Assembly: GCA_964475115.1 (NCBI GenBank)
Contig: CAYYVJ010000015.1
Coordinates: forward strand, 1 to 28,684
DNA: 28,684 bases
Reading direction: 5' to 3'
Source of the DNA: CAYYVJ01 sp964475115
GTDB lineage: Bacteria > Bacillota > Clostridia > Lachnospirales > Lachnospiraceae
Within the stretch, counting starts at the first letter, position 1. Every line of letters starts with the position of its first letter. The notes beneath the pieces are model-generated. The model made no database searches, was not told the origin of the DNA, and worked only from the letters and a program-made list of their open reading frames with translations. Shown piece by piece: positions 23,127 through 28,684 of the stretch. The translations under genes were made by a program, and so were the position numbers.

Positions 23127-25304
23127 ATGTTTTCAAATAATGAAAAAATATCAGTAAAGCAATTAAAAAGATTAGTTGTAATTGATTTGTTTAGTGTGAC
23201 AGGAATAATAGTCCCTAAGATAGCAGCATCCGTTTTGGGTAAGGATGGGGTCATTGGAATCCTTCTTGCCACAGTTTATGCGCTTGTTTTTGCATGGATT
23301 CTTCTTATTATATCCAAAGAAATAAATGGGAGTTACCTCCAATATGCCAAAGAAGGAGGCGGAAGTCTTTTTTCTGTTTTAATTGCTTTCTTATACAGTA
23401 TAAAAATTTTATTTACATGTGTTTTAGTTGTAAGATTATTTGGAGAGGTTATAAAAGCCACTTTGCTAGAAGATTTGGATTTACGTATTATCATTTTACT
23501 TCTTTTGTTAGTATCTACTTATATGGCATATAAAGGGTTTGAAGTAAGGGCCAGAGTTGCAGAAATTATTTATTTTTTAATTTTGATACCTATCCTAGGA
23601 TTACTTTTACTAGGTCTTAAAAACATTGAAATTAGTAATTTGATGCCTCTGTTCTATACTAAAACAGATAAAATAGTTTCTGGAAGCTATTCTGTCTTTT
23701 TGCTTTTTACTTTACTCGATTTATTACTATTTTGTATACCGATGGTTCGCACTTTAAATAAAGGAAAAAAGAAGTCTAGAAGTGTTTATCCCTATGTGGC
23801 AGGTGGTGTTCTTATTGTAAGTTTCTTTAATCTGTTGGTTTTTCTTACAGCCATAGGACTTCTAGGTTCCCAGGAAGTCAGTAACAAATTATGGTCTACA
23901 ATTACCACACTACAGATTATAGAATTGCCAGGAAATGCAATTCAAAGGCAAGATGGAATAATTATGGGAATATGGACTTTTAGTACATTTACAGTTATAA
24001 GTGGATTTATATATTATTTAAGTGATATTGGAAAAGAAATATTTCATGTTTCAAATAGAAAGTATCTTATGATACCTGTATTGTTAGCTGTCTTTGCTGC
24101 GGCTATGATACCACTAGAAACAGAAGAAATGTTTTTTTATTATGAAATCTACATGTATAATATTGGAATACCATTATCTTTGTTTCTCCCTTTGTTGGTA
24201 TTATTTATTCATAAGTGTAGGGATAAGTGGAAGAAAAAACAAATCAAACATTTACTTTTACCCTTTATCTTAATATTTTCTATTTCCGCCTTTACTGGTT
24301 GTAGTGATATGACAGAAATAGAAGATCGTGATTTTGTTCAGGCAATAGGAGTAGACTATATTGATGGCAGTTTAACAGTTTATTATATACTACCTGATTT
24401 ATTAGCTTTAACAGGCCAAAGTAGTCATGATCAGGAGAAATTGCTTGTGGAAGTTAGTGGGGAAAATTACTATGAAATAGAAGAATCCTACCGTTTACAG
24501 TCCAGCAAGAAAATGGATTTTAGTCATTTAAAAGCAATTATTATAAATAAAGAAGTGGTAGAAAACTCCAATGTATTGGAGGATTTTTTGCACTACACAA
24601 AAGAAAAAAGTGAGATAAGTAGAAATACACTTGTTTTTTTGTCTAGTCCAAGCATAAAAGATTTGTTTTCATTAAACGGAAATTTAAATGGTGGAATAGG
24701 AAATTATTTAGATCAAATGTATCAAGTTAACTTATTACAAAAGGGAAAAAATAAAATTACACTTTCAGATCTGATTTTGAGTTCGGACAAGCAAAGTTTA
24801 ACTACTTATTTACCTGTTTTAAATATAGAAAATGAGATTTTAAAAGTAATGGAAATCGGTATTTTATCAGGTAATAAATTAGTATATGTGTTGGACAAAG
24901 ATAAAGTAGGGTATTTTTTTATTGCCCTTGGATATGGAGAAAAATCTAGAGTGTTTTTAAATGAGTCGAATACATCCTATACTATAAAGATAGATTCTAT
25001 CAAAAGAAAAATAAAGTTCTATTGGCAAGACAAGAAACCTTATTTAGAGTTCTATATTACAGGAAAAGCAATGTTGGAAAATAAAGATTTGAATTTAGAG
25101 GAAACCATACTAAATCAACATATAGAAGAAGAAATAACATTCTTAATAGAAGATATTATAAAAAATAACAAAATTGATTTTTTAAATTTATATGCGATGA
25201 CGAGTTACAAAAATAGAAATATGTGGTTTCAATATGAAGCAAATCCAAGTTTGTTTTTAGAAGAATTGGAGTATGATGTAAAAGTAGGAATAAAACTAAA
25301 TTAA
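23127..25304 (+). CDS. Fused spore germinant receptor subunits B and C (GerB permease - GerC lipoprotein)
   Basis: A single 725-residue reading frame joins two normally separate proteins. Residues 1-360 form a GerB-type APC-superfamily permease with about ten membrane helices (N-terminus KISVKQLKRLVVIDLFSVTG; GFEVRARVAEIIYF near 138; ELPGNAIQRQDGI near 270). Residues 363-391 look like a complete lipoprotein signal: basic segment CRDKWKKKQIKH, hydrophobic LLLPFILIFSISAF, and lipobox FTGC with Cys392. Residues 393-725 are a GerC domain (SDMTEIEDRDFVQAIGVDY start and a C-terminal Spore_GerAC domain). No stop, frameshift or suitable internal start with a ribosome site is visible between them. Cleavage by signal peptidase II at Cys392 would release a normal GerC lipoprotein. 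The fusion is seen directly; the processing is inferred. Confidence 0.9.
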   Translation: MFSNNEKISVKQLKRLVVIDLFSVTGIIVPKIAASVLGKDGVIGILLATVYALVFAWILLIISKEINGSYLQYAKEGGGSLFSVLIAFLYSIKILFTCVLVVRLFGEVIKATLLEDLDLRIIILLLLLVSTYMAYKGFEVRARVAEIIYFLILIPILGLLLLGLKNIEISNLMPLFYTKTDKIVSGSYSVFLLFTLLDLLLFCIPMVRTLNKGKKKSRSVYPYVAGGVLIVSFFNLLVFLTAIGLLGSQEVSNKLWSTITTLQIIELPGNAIQRQDGIIMGIWTFSTFTVISGFIYYLSDIGKEIFHVSNRKYLMIPVLLAVFAAAMIPLETEEMFFYYEIYMYNIGIPLSLFLPLLVLFIHKCRDKWKKKQIKHLLLPFILIFSISAFTGCSDMTEIEDRDFVQAIGVDYIDGSLTVYYILPDLLALTGQSSHDQEKLLVEVSGENYYEIEESYRLQSSKKMDFSHLKAIIINKEVVENSNVLEDFLHYTKEKSEISRNTLVFLSSPSIKDLFSLNGNLNGGIGNYLDQMYQVNLLQKGKNKITLSDLILSSDKQSLTTYLPVLNIENEILKVMEIGILSGNKLVYVLDKDKVGYFFIALGYGEKSRVFLNESNTSYTIKIDSIKRKIKFYWQDKKPYLEFYITGKAMLENKDLNLEETILNQHIEEEITFLIEDIIKNNKIDFLNLYAMTSYKNRNMWFQYEANPSLFLEELEYDVKVGIKLN

Positions 25305-25305
25305 G

Positions 25306-25334
25306 TTGACACTCCTATAGGGATGAACTAAAAT
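25306..25334 (+). promoter_or_regulatory. Promoter of the FNR-like regulator gene
   Basis: TTGACA (25306-25311), a 17-base spacer and TAAAAT (25329-25334), starting two bases after the germinant receptor stop codon. The spacer contains the small palindrome CCTATAGG (25315-25322). Confidence 0.85.
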
Positions 25335-25365
25335 AAAACTATATTAGTGAAGTGGAGGAAAAGTT

Positions 25366-26088
25366 TTGAGTGAACAAGAACATATTTGTGAACATTGCTT
25401 TAATAGTTTATGCATGCACAAGGTACCAATTTTTTCTTCATTAAGCCATGAAGATATTTTAAAAATTGCAGACCTTATTACTCATAGAAGTTACAAAAAA
25501 GGTGAAAGTTTATTAAATGAAGGTGATAAATGTGAATCTCTTGTAATTATACAAGAGGGAAGTGCAAAAGCATTTAAATATACAATAGATGGAAGAGAAC
25601 AAATTTTATACGTATTTTCAGAGGGAGATTTTTTTGGTGAGCAATATTTAATAAGTAGCCAAGTTGCAGCTTATAAAGTAGAAGCACTGGAAGCGGTGAA
25701 TGTTTGCATGCTATCTAAGTCCCAATTTAGAAAATTGTTACATAGCTATCCAGATATAGCTGTGAAAATCATAGAAGAATTAGGAAGCCGCATGACTAGG
25801 CTTGAAAATGCATTGCAAAGTATAGGAGTAAGAAATATTGATGCCCGTGTGTCAGGGCTACTCCTAGATTACATAACCCAATATGGGACAGTTGCAAAAG
25901 AGGGAATTGTTATTCGCTTGCCACTTAGCAGAGAAGGAATGGCTAATTATTTAGGAGTGGCGAGAGAGACAGTAAGCCGTAAGCTAGGGCAACTAGAGAG
26001 TGAAAATGTTATACGTTCGATTTCCAACAAGTCTATTTTAGTTCTTAATCAAGGAGCATTAGAAAAAATAGCAGGAATATCTGAATAA
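25366..26088 (+). CDS. FNR-like transcriptional regulator with N-terminal cysteine cluster
   Basis: A 240-residue Crp/Fnr protein. The N-terminus holds C8-x2-C11-x4-C16 and a further cysteine near residue 116 (VNVCMLS), a set comparable to the four [4Fe-4S] ligands of FNR, so it probably senses oxygen or NO. The beta-roll spans about 22-125, the dimer helix 130-160, and the winged helix carries LSREGMANYLGVARETVSRKL. The E-T-V-S-R recognition sequence is the same type as in FNR, which reads TTGAT-N4-ATCAA. Translation begins at a TTG (25366) seven bases after GGAGG (25354-25358). A matching FNR box lies just downstream at 26098, in front of the DUF1858/DUF438 genes. Oxygen sensing is inferred from motifs, not proved. 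Confidence 0.88.
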   Translation: MSEQEHICEHCFNSLCMHKVPIFSSLSHEDILKIADLITHRSYKKGESLLNEGDKCESLVIIQEGSAKAFKYTIDGREQILYVFSEGDFFGEQYLISSQVAAYKVEALEAVNVCMLSKSQFRKLLHSYPDIAVKIIEELGSRMTRLENALQSIGVRNIDARVSGLLLDYITQYGTVAKEGIVIRLPLSREGMANYLGVARETVSRKLGQLESENVIRSISNKSILVLNQGALEKIAGISE

Positions 26089-26097
26089 AGATAAAGT

Positions 26098-26111
26098 TTG
26101 ATTGAAATCAC
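26098..26111 (+). promoter_or_regulatory. FNR box
   Basis: TTGATTGAAATCAC matches the FNR consensus TTGAT-N4-ATCAA in nine of ten defined bases. It is centred 41.5 bases before the start predicted from the TATAAT at 26134, the classic class II activator position, and no -35 box is present. Confidence 0.75.
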
Positions 26112-26133
26112 AGACCACTCCTTTGATACTTGC

Positions 26134-26139
26134 TATAAT
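26134..26139 (+). promoter_or_regulatory. -10 box of the FNR-dependent promoter
   Basis: TATAAT with a predicted start near 26146. The expected -35 window (about 26111-26116, CAGACC) has no match, so activation by the FNR-like protein is probably required. The leader to the ATG at 26303 is about 157 bases. Confidence 0.7.
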
Positions 26140-26188
26140 ATACTAAATGACAGAAGCGTTTATAGTTAGTATAAAGTAGAAGGAGGAA

Positions 26189-26257
26189 ATGATTCTTTTC
26201 CCTGAACTTATTGGTCAAGAACACCTTCATTTAGAAAACGACTTTCTATTTGCTTAA
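26189..26257 (+). CDS. Possible 22-residue leader peptide or remnant gene
   Basis: In the leader of the DUF1858/DUF438 operon, AAGGAGG (26180-26186) precedes ATG (26189), which opens a 22-codon frame MILFPELIGQEHLHLENDFLFA ending in TAA at 26255-26257. The ribosome site is strong but only two to three bases from the ATG, closer than usual. The peptide has no recognised similarity. It could be a regulatory leader, a small protein or chance; the strong AGGAGG far from any annotated start is the main argument. Confidence 0.35.
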   Translation: MILFPELIGQEHLHLENDFLFA

Positions 26258-26302
26258 TATAAAAGTGATGAATGTTAACCAAAGAAAGGAGAGATACTTT
26301 TT

Positions 26303-26533
26303 ATGAGTACTAAATTAATTGATTTAGGTAAAACTGTATATGAGTTGTGCAATGAAGATTCTGAACTGCTTCAGATTTTGGACGAGCTGGGATTTCATGA
26401 TATTACAAAACCTGGAATGCTTTCGACAGTAGGGAGATTTATGACAATTAAAAAAGGCTCTATTGCTAAAAAGATAGAGATGCAATTTATTATAGAGGAA
26501 CTTACACGTAGAGGATACGAGGTAAAAGAGTAG
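26303..26533 (+). CDS. DUF1858 domain-containing protein
   Basis: A 76-residue soluble protein almost entirely made of a DUF1858 domain: LIDLGKTVYELCNEDSELLQILDELGF, then PGMLSTVGRFMTIKKGSI. Small DUF1858 proteins and domains are found with redox and DUF438 proteins in anaerobes, and the function is not established. The single cysteine (C16) is not part of a visible metal motif. Start ATG follows AAAGGAGAGATACTTTTT. It is 12 bases upstream of the DUF438 gene, a common pairing, and lies behind the FNR-type promoter, so an anaerobic or redox-linked role is inferred. Confidence 0.85.
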   Translation: MSTKLIDLGKTVYELCNEDSELLQILDELGFHDITKPGMLSTVGRFMTIKKGSIAKKIEMQFIIEELTRRGYEVKE

Positions 26534-26545
26534 AAGGAGGAAAAT

Positions 26546-27757
26546 ATGAGTGAATATATTAATAACAGAGAATATCGTCAACAAGTTATAAAAGAGATTT
26601 TAGCAGAGTTACACAATGGGAAAACGGTTGATGAAGTGAAACAAAAGTTTGATGATGCTTTTTCAGGTGTTTCTGCAAGTGAAATAGGTGCAGCTGAACA
26701 AGCATTAATATTAGAAGGACTTCCCGTTTCAGAAATACAAAATTTATGTGATGTTCATGCAGCAGTGTTTAAAGGAAGCATAGAAGATATTCACCGTCCA
26801 GTTGATGTAACTGAAGTACCGGGACATCCTACAAATGTTTTAAAATTAGAGAATAGATATCTTGAAAAACTAATGGAAGAAAAAATCAAAATATATCTTG
26901 CGGAACTTCCAAAGAAAGATGCTATCGTAAAAGTAAAAGAAGGTCTTATAGAATTAGCGAAGATAGATATTCATTATAGTAAGAAAGAAAATTTATATTT
27001 TCCATATATGGAGAAAGCAGGAACAACTGCACCGCCTAAAGTAATGTGGGGTGTAGATGATGAGGTTCGTGCCCAGATAAAAGAACTAATAGCAACATTA
27101 GAAAATGGAATTGGAAATCTTGAAACTTTTAAAGAAGAGATTAACAGTCTGTTATATAAAGTAGATGAAATGATTTTTAAGGAAGAAAATATTCTCCTTC
27201 CTATGCTTTTAGATATGATAACGGAAGAAGAGTGGAAACACATTGCTGATGATAGTGATGAAATCGGATTTTTGATTAATAATGTTCCTGTTTGGAAAAC
27301 GACACAAGAAAAAGTAGAAGAGACCAAAGAAGAAGAAAAGTCAATTATAGAAGGTGTTATAACATTACCAACGGGTGAATTTAAGCTTGAGGAATTGGAT
27401 CGTGTCTTTAGTGTTCTTCCTCTTGACATTACTTTTGTAGATAAAAATGATAAGGTGAAATATTTTTCACAAACAGCAGAAAGAATTTTCCCACGTACAA
27501 AGGCTGTACTTGGAAGGGATGTTTCTAATTGTCATCCACCAGCAAGTGTCCATGTGGTAGAGGATATTGTAAATGATTTCAAATCAGGACGTAAGGATCA
27601 TGAGGATTTTTGGATTCCTAAAGGAAACATGTTTATCTATATTCGTTATTTTGCTGTACGTAGTGCAGAAGGTGAATATCTTGGAGTATTAGAAGTAACA
27701 CAAGATATTAAGTCTATTCGAGATCTTACTGGTGAAAAAAGACTGGTATCAGAATAG
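26546..27757 (+). CDS. DUF438 / hemerythrin-like / PAS domain protein
   Basis: A 403-residue soluble protein of three parts. Residues 10-75 are a DUF438 domain (VIKEILAELHNGKTVDEVKQKF... GLPVSEIQNLCDVHAAVF). Residues 80-235 are hemerythrin-like, with conserved spots GHPTN, IDIHYSKKENLYFPY (H-x4-E), WGVDDEVR and MIFKEENILLPM, suggesting a diiron site able to bind O2 or NO. Residues 285-395 are a PAS-type domain (LPLDITFVDKNDKVKYFSQTAERIFPR, then VSNCHPPASVHVVEDIVNDFKSG). No output domain is visible, so it may act by protein contact or as an O2/NO sink. It is the second gene of an operon under the FNR box. Start ATG follows AGAAGGAGGAAAAT. Confidence 0.9.
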   Translation: MSEYINNREYRQQVIKEILAELHNGKTVDEVKQKFDDAFSGVSASEIGAAEQALILEGLPVSEIQNLCDVHAAVFKGSIEDIHRPVDVTEVPGHPTNVLKLENRYLEKLMEEKIKIYLAELPKKDAIVKVKEGLIELAKIDIHYSKKENLYFPYMEKAGTTAPPKVMWGVDDEVRAQIKELIATLENGIGNLETFKEEINSLLYKVDEMIFKEENILLPMLLDMITEEEWKHIADDSDEIGFLINNVPVWKTTQEKVEETKEEEKSIIEGVITLPTGEFKLEELDRVFSVLPLDITFVDKNDKVKYFSQTAERIFPRTKAVLGRDVSNCHPPASVHVVEDIVNDFKSGRKDHEDFWIPKGNMFIYIRYFAVRSAEGEYLGVLEVTQDIKSIRDLTGEKRLVSE

Positions 27758-27775
27758 GATAATATAAATTAAGAA

Positions 27776-27790
27776 GTGTAAATTTTACAC
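27776..27790. promoter_or_regulatory. Palindrome upstream of the ferredoxin gene
   Basis: GTGTAAATTTTACAC has perfect seven-base arms around one base, 27 bases before the ferredoxin ATG. AT-rich sequence resembling a -10 box (AATATAAAT) lies just upstream, so it would sit near the transcription start, as repressor operators do. It could alternatively be a small RNA hairpin. Confidence 0.4.
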
Positions 27791-27817
27791 GGATGAAATT
27801 AAAGGAAGGGGAAAATC

Positions 27818-28006
27818 ATGAAAGCAACTTTAGACAGAGATGGATGTATATCATGCGAGCTTTGTACAGAAATTTGCCCAGATGTATTTCGTATGGCAGA
27901 TGATGGAATAGCTGAAGTGTGGCAAGAAGATGTTCCAGCAGATTGTGAAGATAAAGCAGTTGAAGCTCAAGACAGCTGCCCTGTATCTGTAATAGCAGTA
28001 GAATAA
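27818..28006 (+). CDS. Small ferredoxin, one [4Fe-4S] cluster
   Basis: A 62-residue ferredoxin. The motif C10-x2-C13-x2-C16 and the late C54-P form one [4Fe-4S] site; C20 and C43 are extra cysteines in the usual positions for this monocluster type. The C-terminal half is acidic, as is normal for a soluble carrier. It could feed the Rnf complex or the flavodiiron protein, but no sequence feature proves the partner. Start ATG follows AAAGGAAGGGGAAAATC. It is flanked by a palindrome upstream and a strong terminator downstream. Confidence 0.93.
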   Translation: MKATLDRDGCISCELCTEICPDVFRMADDGIAEVWQEDVPADCEDKAVEAQDSCPVSVIAVE

Positions 28007-28011
28007 AACAA

Positions 28012-28057
28012 AGTAGGAGGGAAACCAAAGTGATTTTTCCCTCCTACTGTTTTTTTA
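28012..28057. terminator. Bidirectional terminator between ferredoxin and ferritin-like genes
   Basis: Thirteen-base perfect arms (28012-28024 and 28036-28048) enclose an 11-base loop, with TTTTTTT after it on the plus strand and a T-rich TTTGTTTTATT on the minus strand. It separates two convergent genes. Confidence 0.92.
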
Positions 28058-28540
28058 ATATTCTTTACGTTCTCCGAATTCTGCTGACTCAACCCACTCT
28101 TCTGGATTGGTTAACATTTGAATTAGCTGTTCTAGAATTTCACTATGTCGATCTTCTTGTAATACTAGGTAGGAGAAGACTTCCTTTAATTTTGCTTCAT
28201 CTGTAGCATCTTTCTGCGCTTGATAGAAAAGAAGACTTTCTTTTTCTTTTTCTAAAGCCATTCGATAGGAGTCTAATTGGCTTGGAAGGTCTTTAATCTC
28301 ACTTTTGAAATCCTTGATATTACGAAACATATTTCTGGCTTCTGCAAACATATCTTCATCTACTAGTTCAAATGAAATTTTATCCTGATAGTTCTCTAAA
28401 ATCCTCACATGATTTTCTTCTTCTTTTGCTAATAAAGAGAAAGTTACGTGAAGTCCATTGTCCTTATTTAATTCTGCTTGTTCATAATAATATTTTTCCA
28501 AATCGTGTTCCATAGATATAGCCATTTCTAAAATATTCAT
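28055..28540 (-). CDS. Ferritin-like diiron protein (rubrerythrin-type fold)
   Basis: A 161-residue, mostly helical protein. Two E-x2-H motifs, E41-E-N-H44 (AKEEENHVRIL) and E129-D-R-H132 (LQEDRHSEIL), with nearby glutamates (E11/E15/E20 and E97/E101), fit a four-helix diiron bundle of the ferritin/rubrerythrin superfamily. There is no rubredoxin-type CxxC domain, so it is not a full rubrerythrin. Such proteins handle peroxide or iron. Start ATG follows GGAGAGTGAAC. It is the last gene of the window, on the minus strand, behind a TTGATA-17-TATAAT promoter and a perfect palindrome (28566-28577). Confidence 0.85.
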   Translation of the reverse strand: MNILEMAISMEHDLEKYYYEQAELNKDNGLHVTFSLLAKEEENHVRILENYQDKISFELVDEDMFAEARNMFRNIKDFKSEIKDLPSQLDSYRMALEKEKESLLFYQAQKDATDEAKLKEVFSYLVLQEDRHSEILEQLIQMLTNPEEWVESAEFGERKEY

Positions 28541-28565
28541 TGTTCACTCTCCATTCTTTTGTTTG

Positions 28566-28577
28566 GTGACTAGTCAC
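28566..28577. promoter_or_regulatory. Perfect palindrome upstream of the ferritin-like gene
   Basis: GTGACTAGTCAC is a perfect 12-base palindrome with TGTGA on the gene-reading strand, reminiscent of Crp-type half sites. It lies about 25 bases before the ATG and about 55 bases after the predicted transcription start, so as an operator it would block elongation or serve another, unseen promoter. Confidence 0.45.
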
Positions 28578-28638
28578 ATCCAAAAAAGCTCTCATAAATA
28601 ATGTTAATAAACAAAAAAACTACATCACTATAGGCATA

Positions 28639-28667
28639 ATTATATGATAAATAAATAGAATTATCAA
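28639..28667 (-). promoter_or_regulatory. Promoter of the ferritin-like gene
   Basis: On the minus strand TTGATA (28662-28667), a 17-base spacer and TATAAT (28639-28644) form a strong sigma-A promoter. The predicted start near 28632 leaves a leader of about 92 bases. Confidence 0.7.
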
Positions 28668-28684
28668 CCAATTTATAAAATGTA

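Noticed and set aside
24200..24300. Independent internal start for GerC
   Set aside because: No in-frame ATG or GTG with a ribosome site occurs before the signal region; a GTG near 24227 is in another frame and stops quickly.
1..28684. CRISPR arrays, insertion sequences, prophage, tRNA or rRNA genes
   Set aside because: I saw no spaced direct repeats, transposase or integrase motifs, or tRNA/rRNA-like segments by reading; a tool search (tRNAscan-SE, ISfinder) was not possible.

Overview
The window looks like chromosomal DNA of a low-GC, anaerobic, endospore-forming Firmicute, most likely a Lachnospiraceae-type clostridium. This is inferred from AT-rich codon use, AGGAGG-type ribosome sites, TTGACA-17-TAAAAT promoters, an Rnf complex, a flavodiiron protein, dipicolinate synthase (dpaAB), a GerA-type germinant receptor and a Csp-like protease. 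I see no insertion sequences, phage genes, CRISPR, tRNA or rRNA.

Layout. (1) 1-1471: the first codons of a minus-strand ABC ATPase, probably sufC, behind a Fur-box promoter; then a divergent CofE-like ligase with a terminator. (2) 1535-2957: a ferredoxin-domain protein divergent from a Crp/Fnr regulator. (3) 2946-7490: a strong promoter, a lysine riboswitch with an intrinsic terminator, a three-gene polar amino acid ABC transporter (so probably a lysine importer), and a DUF4153 membrane protein. (4) 7557-13258: rnfCDGEAB with a 5'-end stem-loop, plus a small membrane-anchored FMN-binding-like protein, closed by a strong bidirectional terminator. (5) 13275-16498: a lipoprotein ApbE on the minus strand (the flavinyltransferase that modifies RnfD and RnfG), divergent from a NusG_II/Gx-transporter pair (EetA/EetB-like) and a flavodiiron protein. 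(6) 16550-18300: a Csp-like subtilase. (7) 18319-25304: a beta-CASP metallo-beta-lactamase ribonuclease, dpaB and dpaA on the minus strand behind a sigma-K/E-like promoter, then a divergent germinant receptor made of GerA and a fused GerB-GerC protein. (8) 25306-28684: an FNR-like regulator, a DUF1858 + DUF438 operon with an FNR box exactly at -41.5, a ferredoxin and a ferritin-like protein.

How they work together. Regions 4 and 5 form one redox neighbourhood: Rnf couples ferredoxin:NAD+ electron transfer to ion pumping, ApbE attaches FMN to Rnf (and perhaps to other exported acceptors), the EetAB-like pair is a candidate second route for moving electrons to extracytosolic flavoproteins, and the flavodiiron protein removes O2 or NO. 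Region 8 is an oxygen/redox-responsive block. Regions 6 and 7 serve sporulation and germination. The observations most worth a second look are the GerB-GerC fusion with a lipobox in its middle, the combined Rnf/ApbE/EetAB-like cluster, and the FNR box placed at a class II position beside an FNR-like gene.
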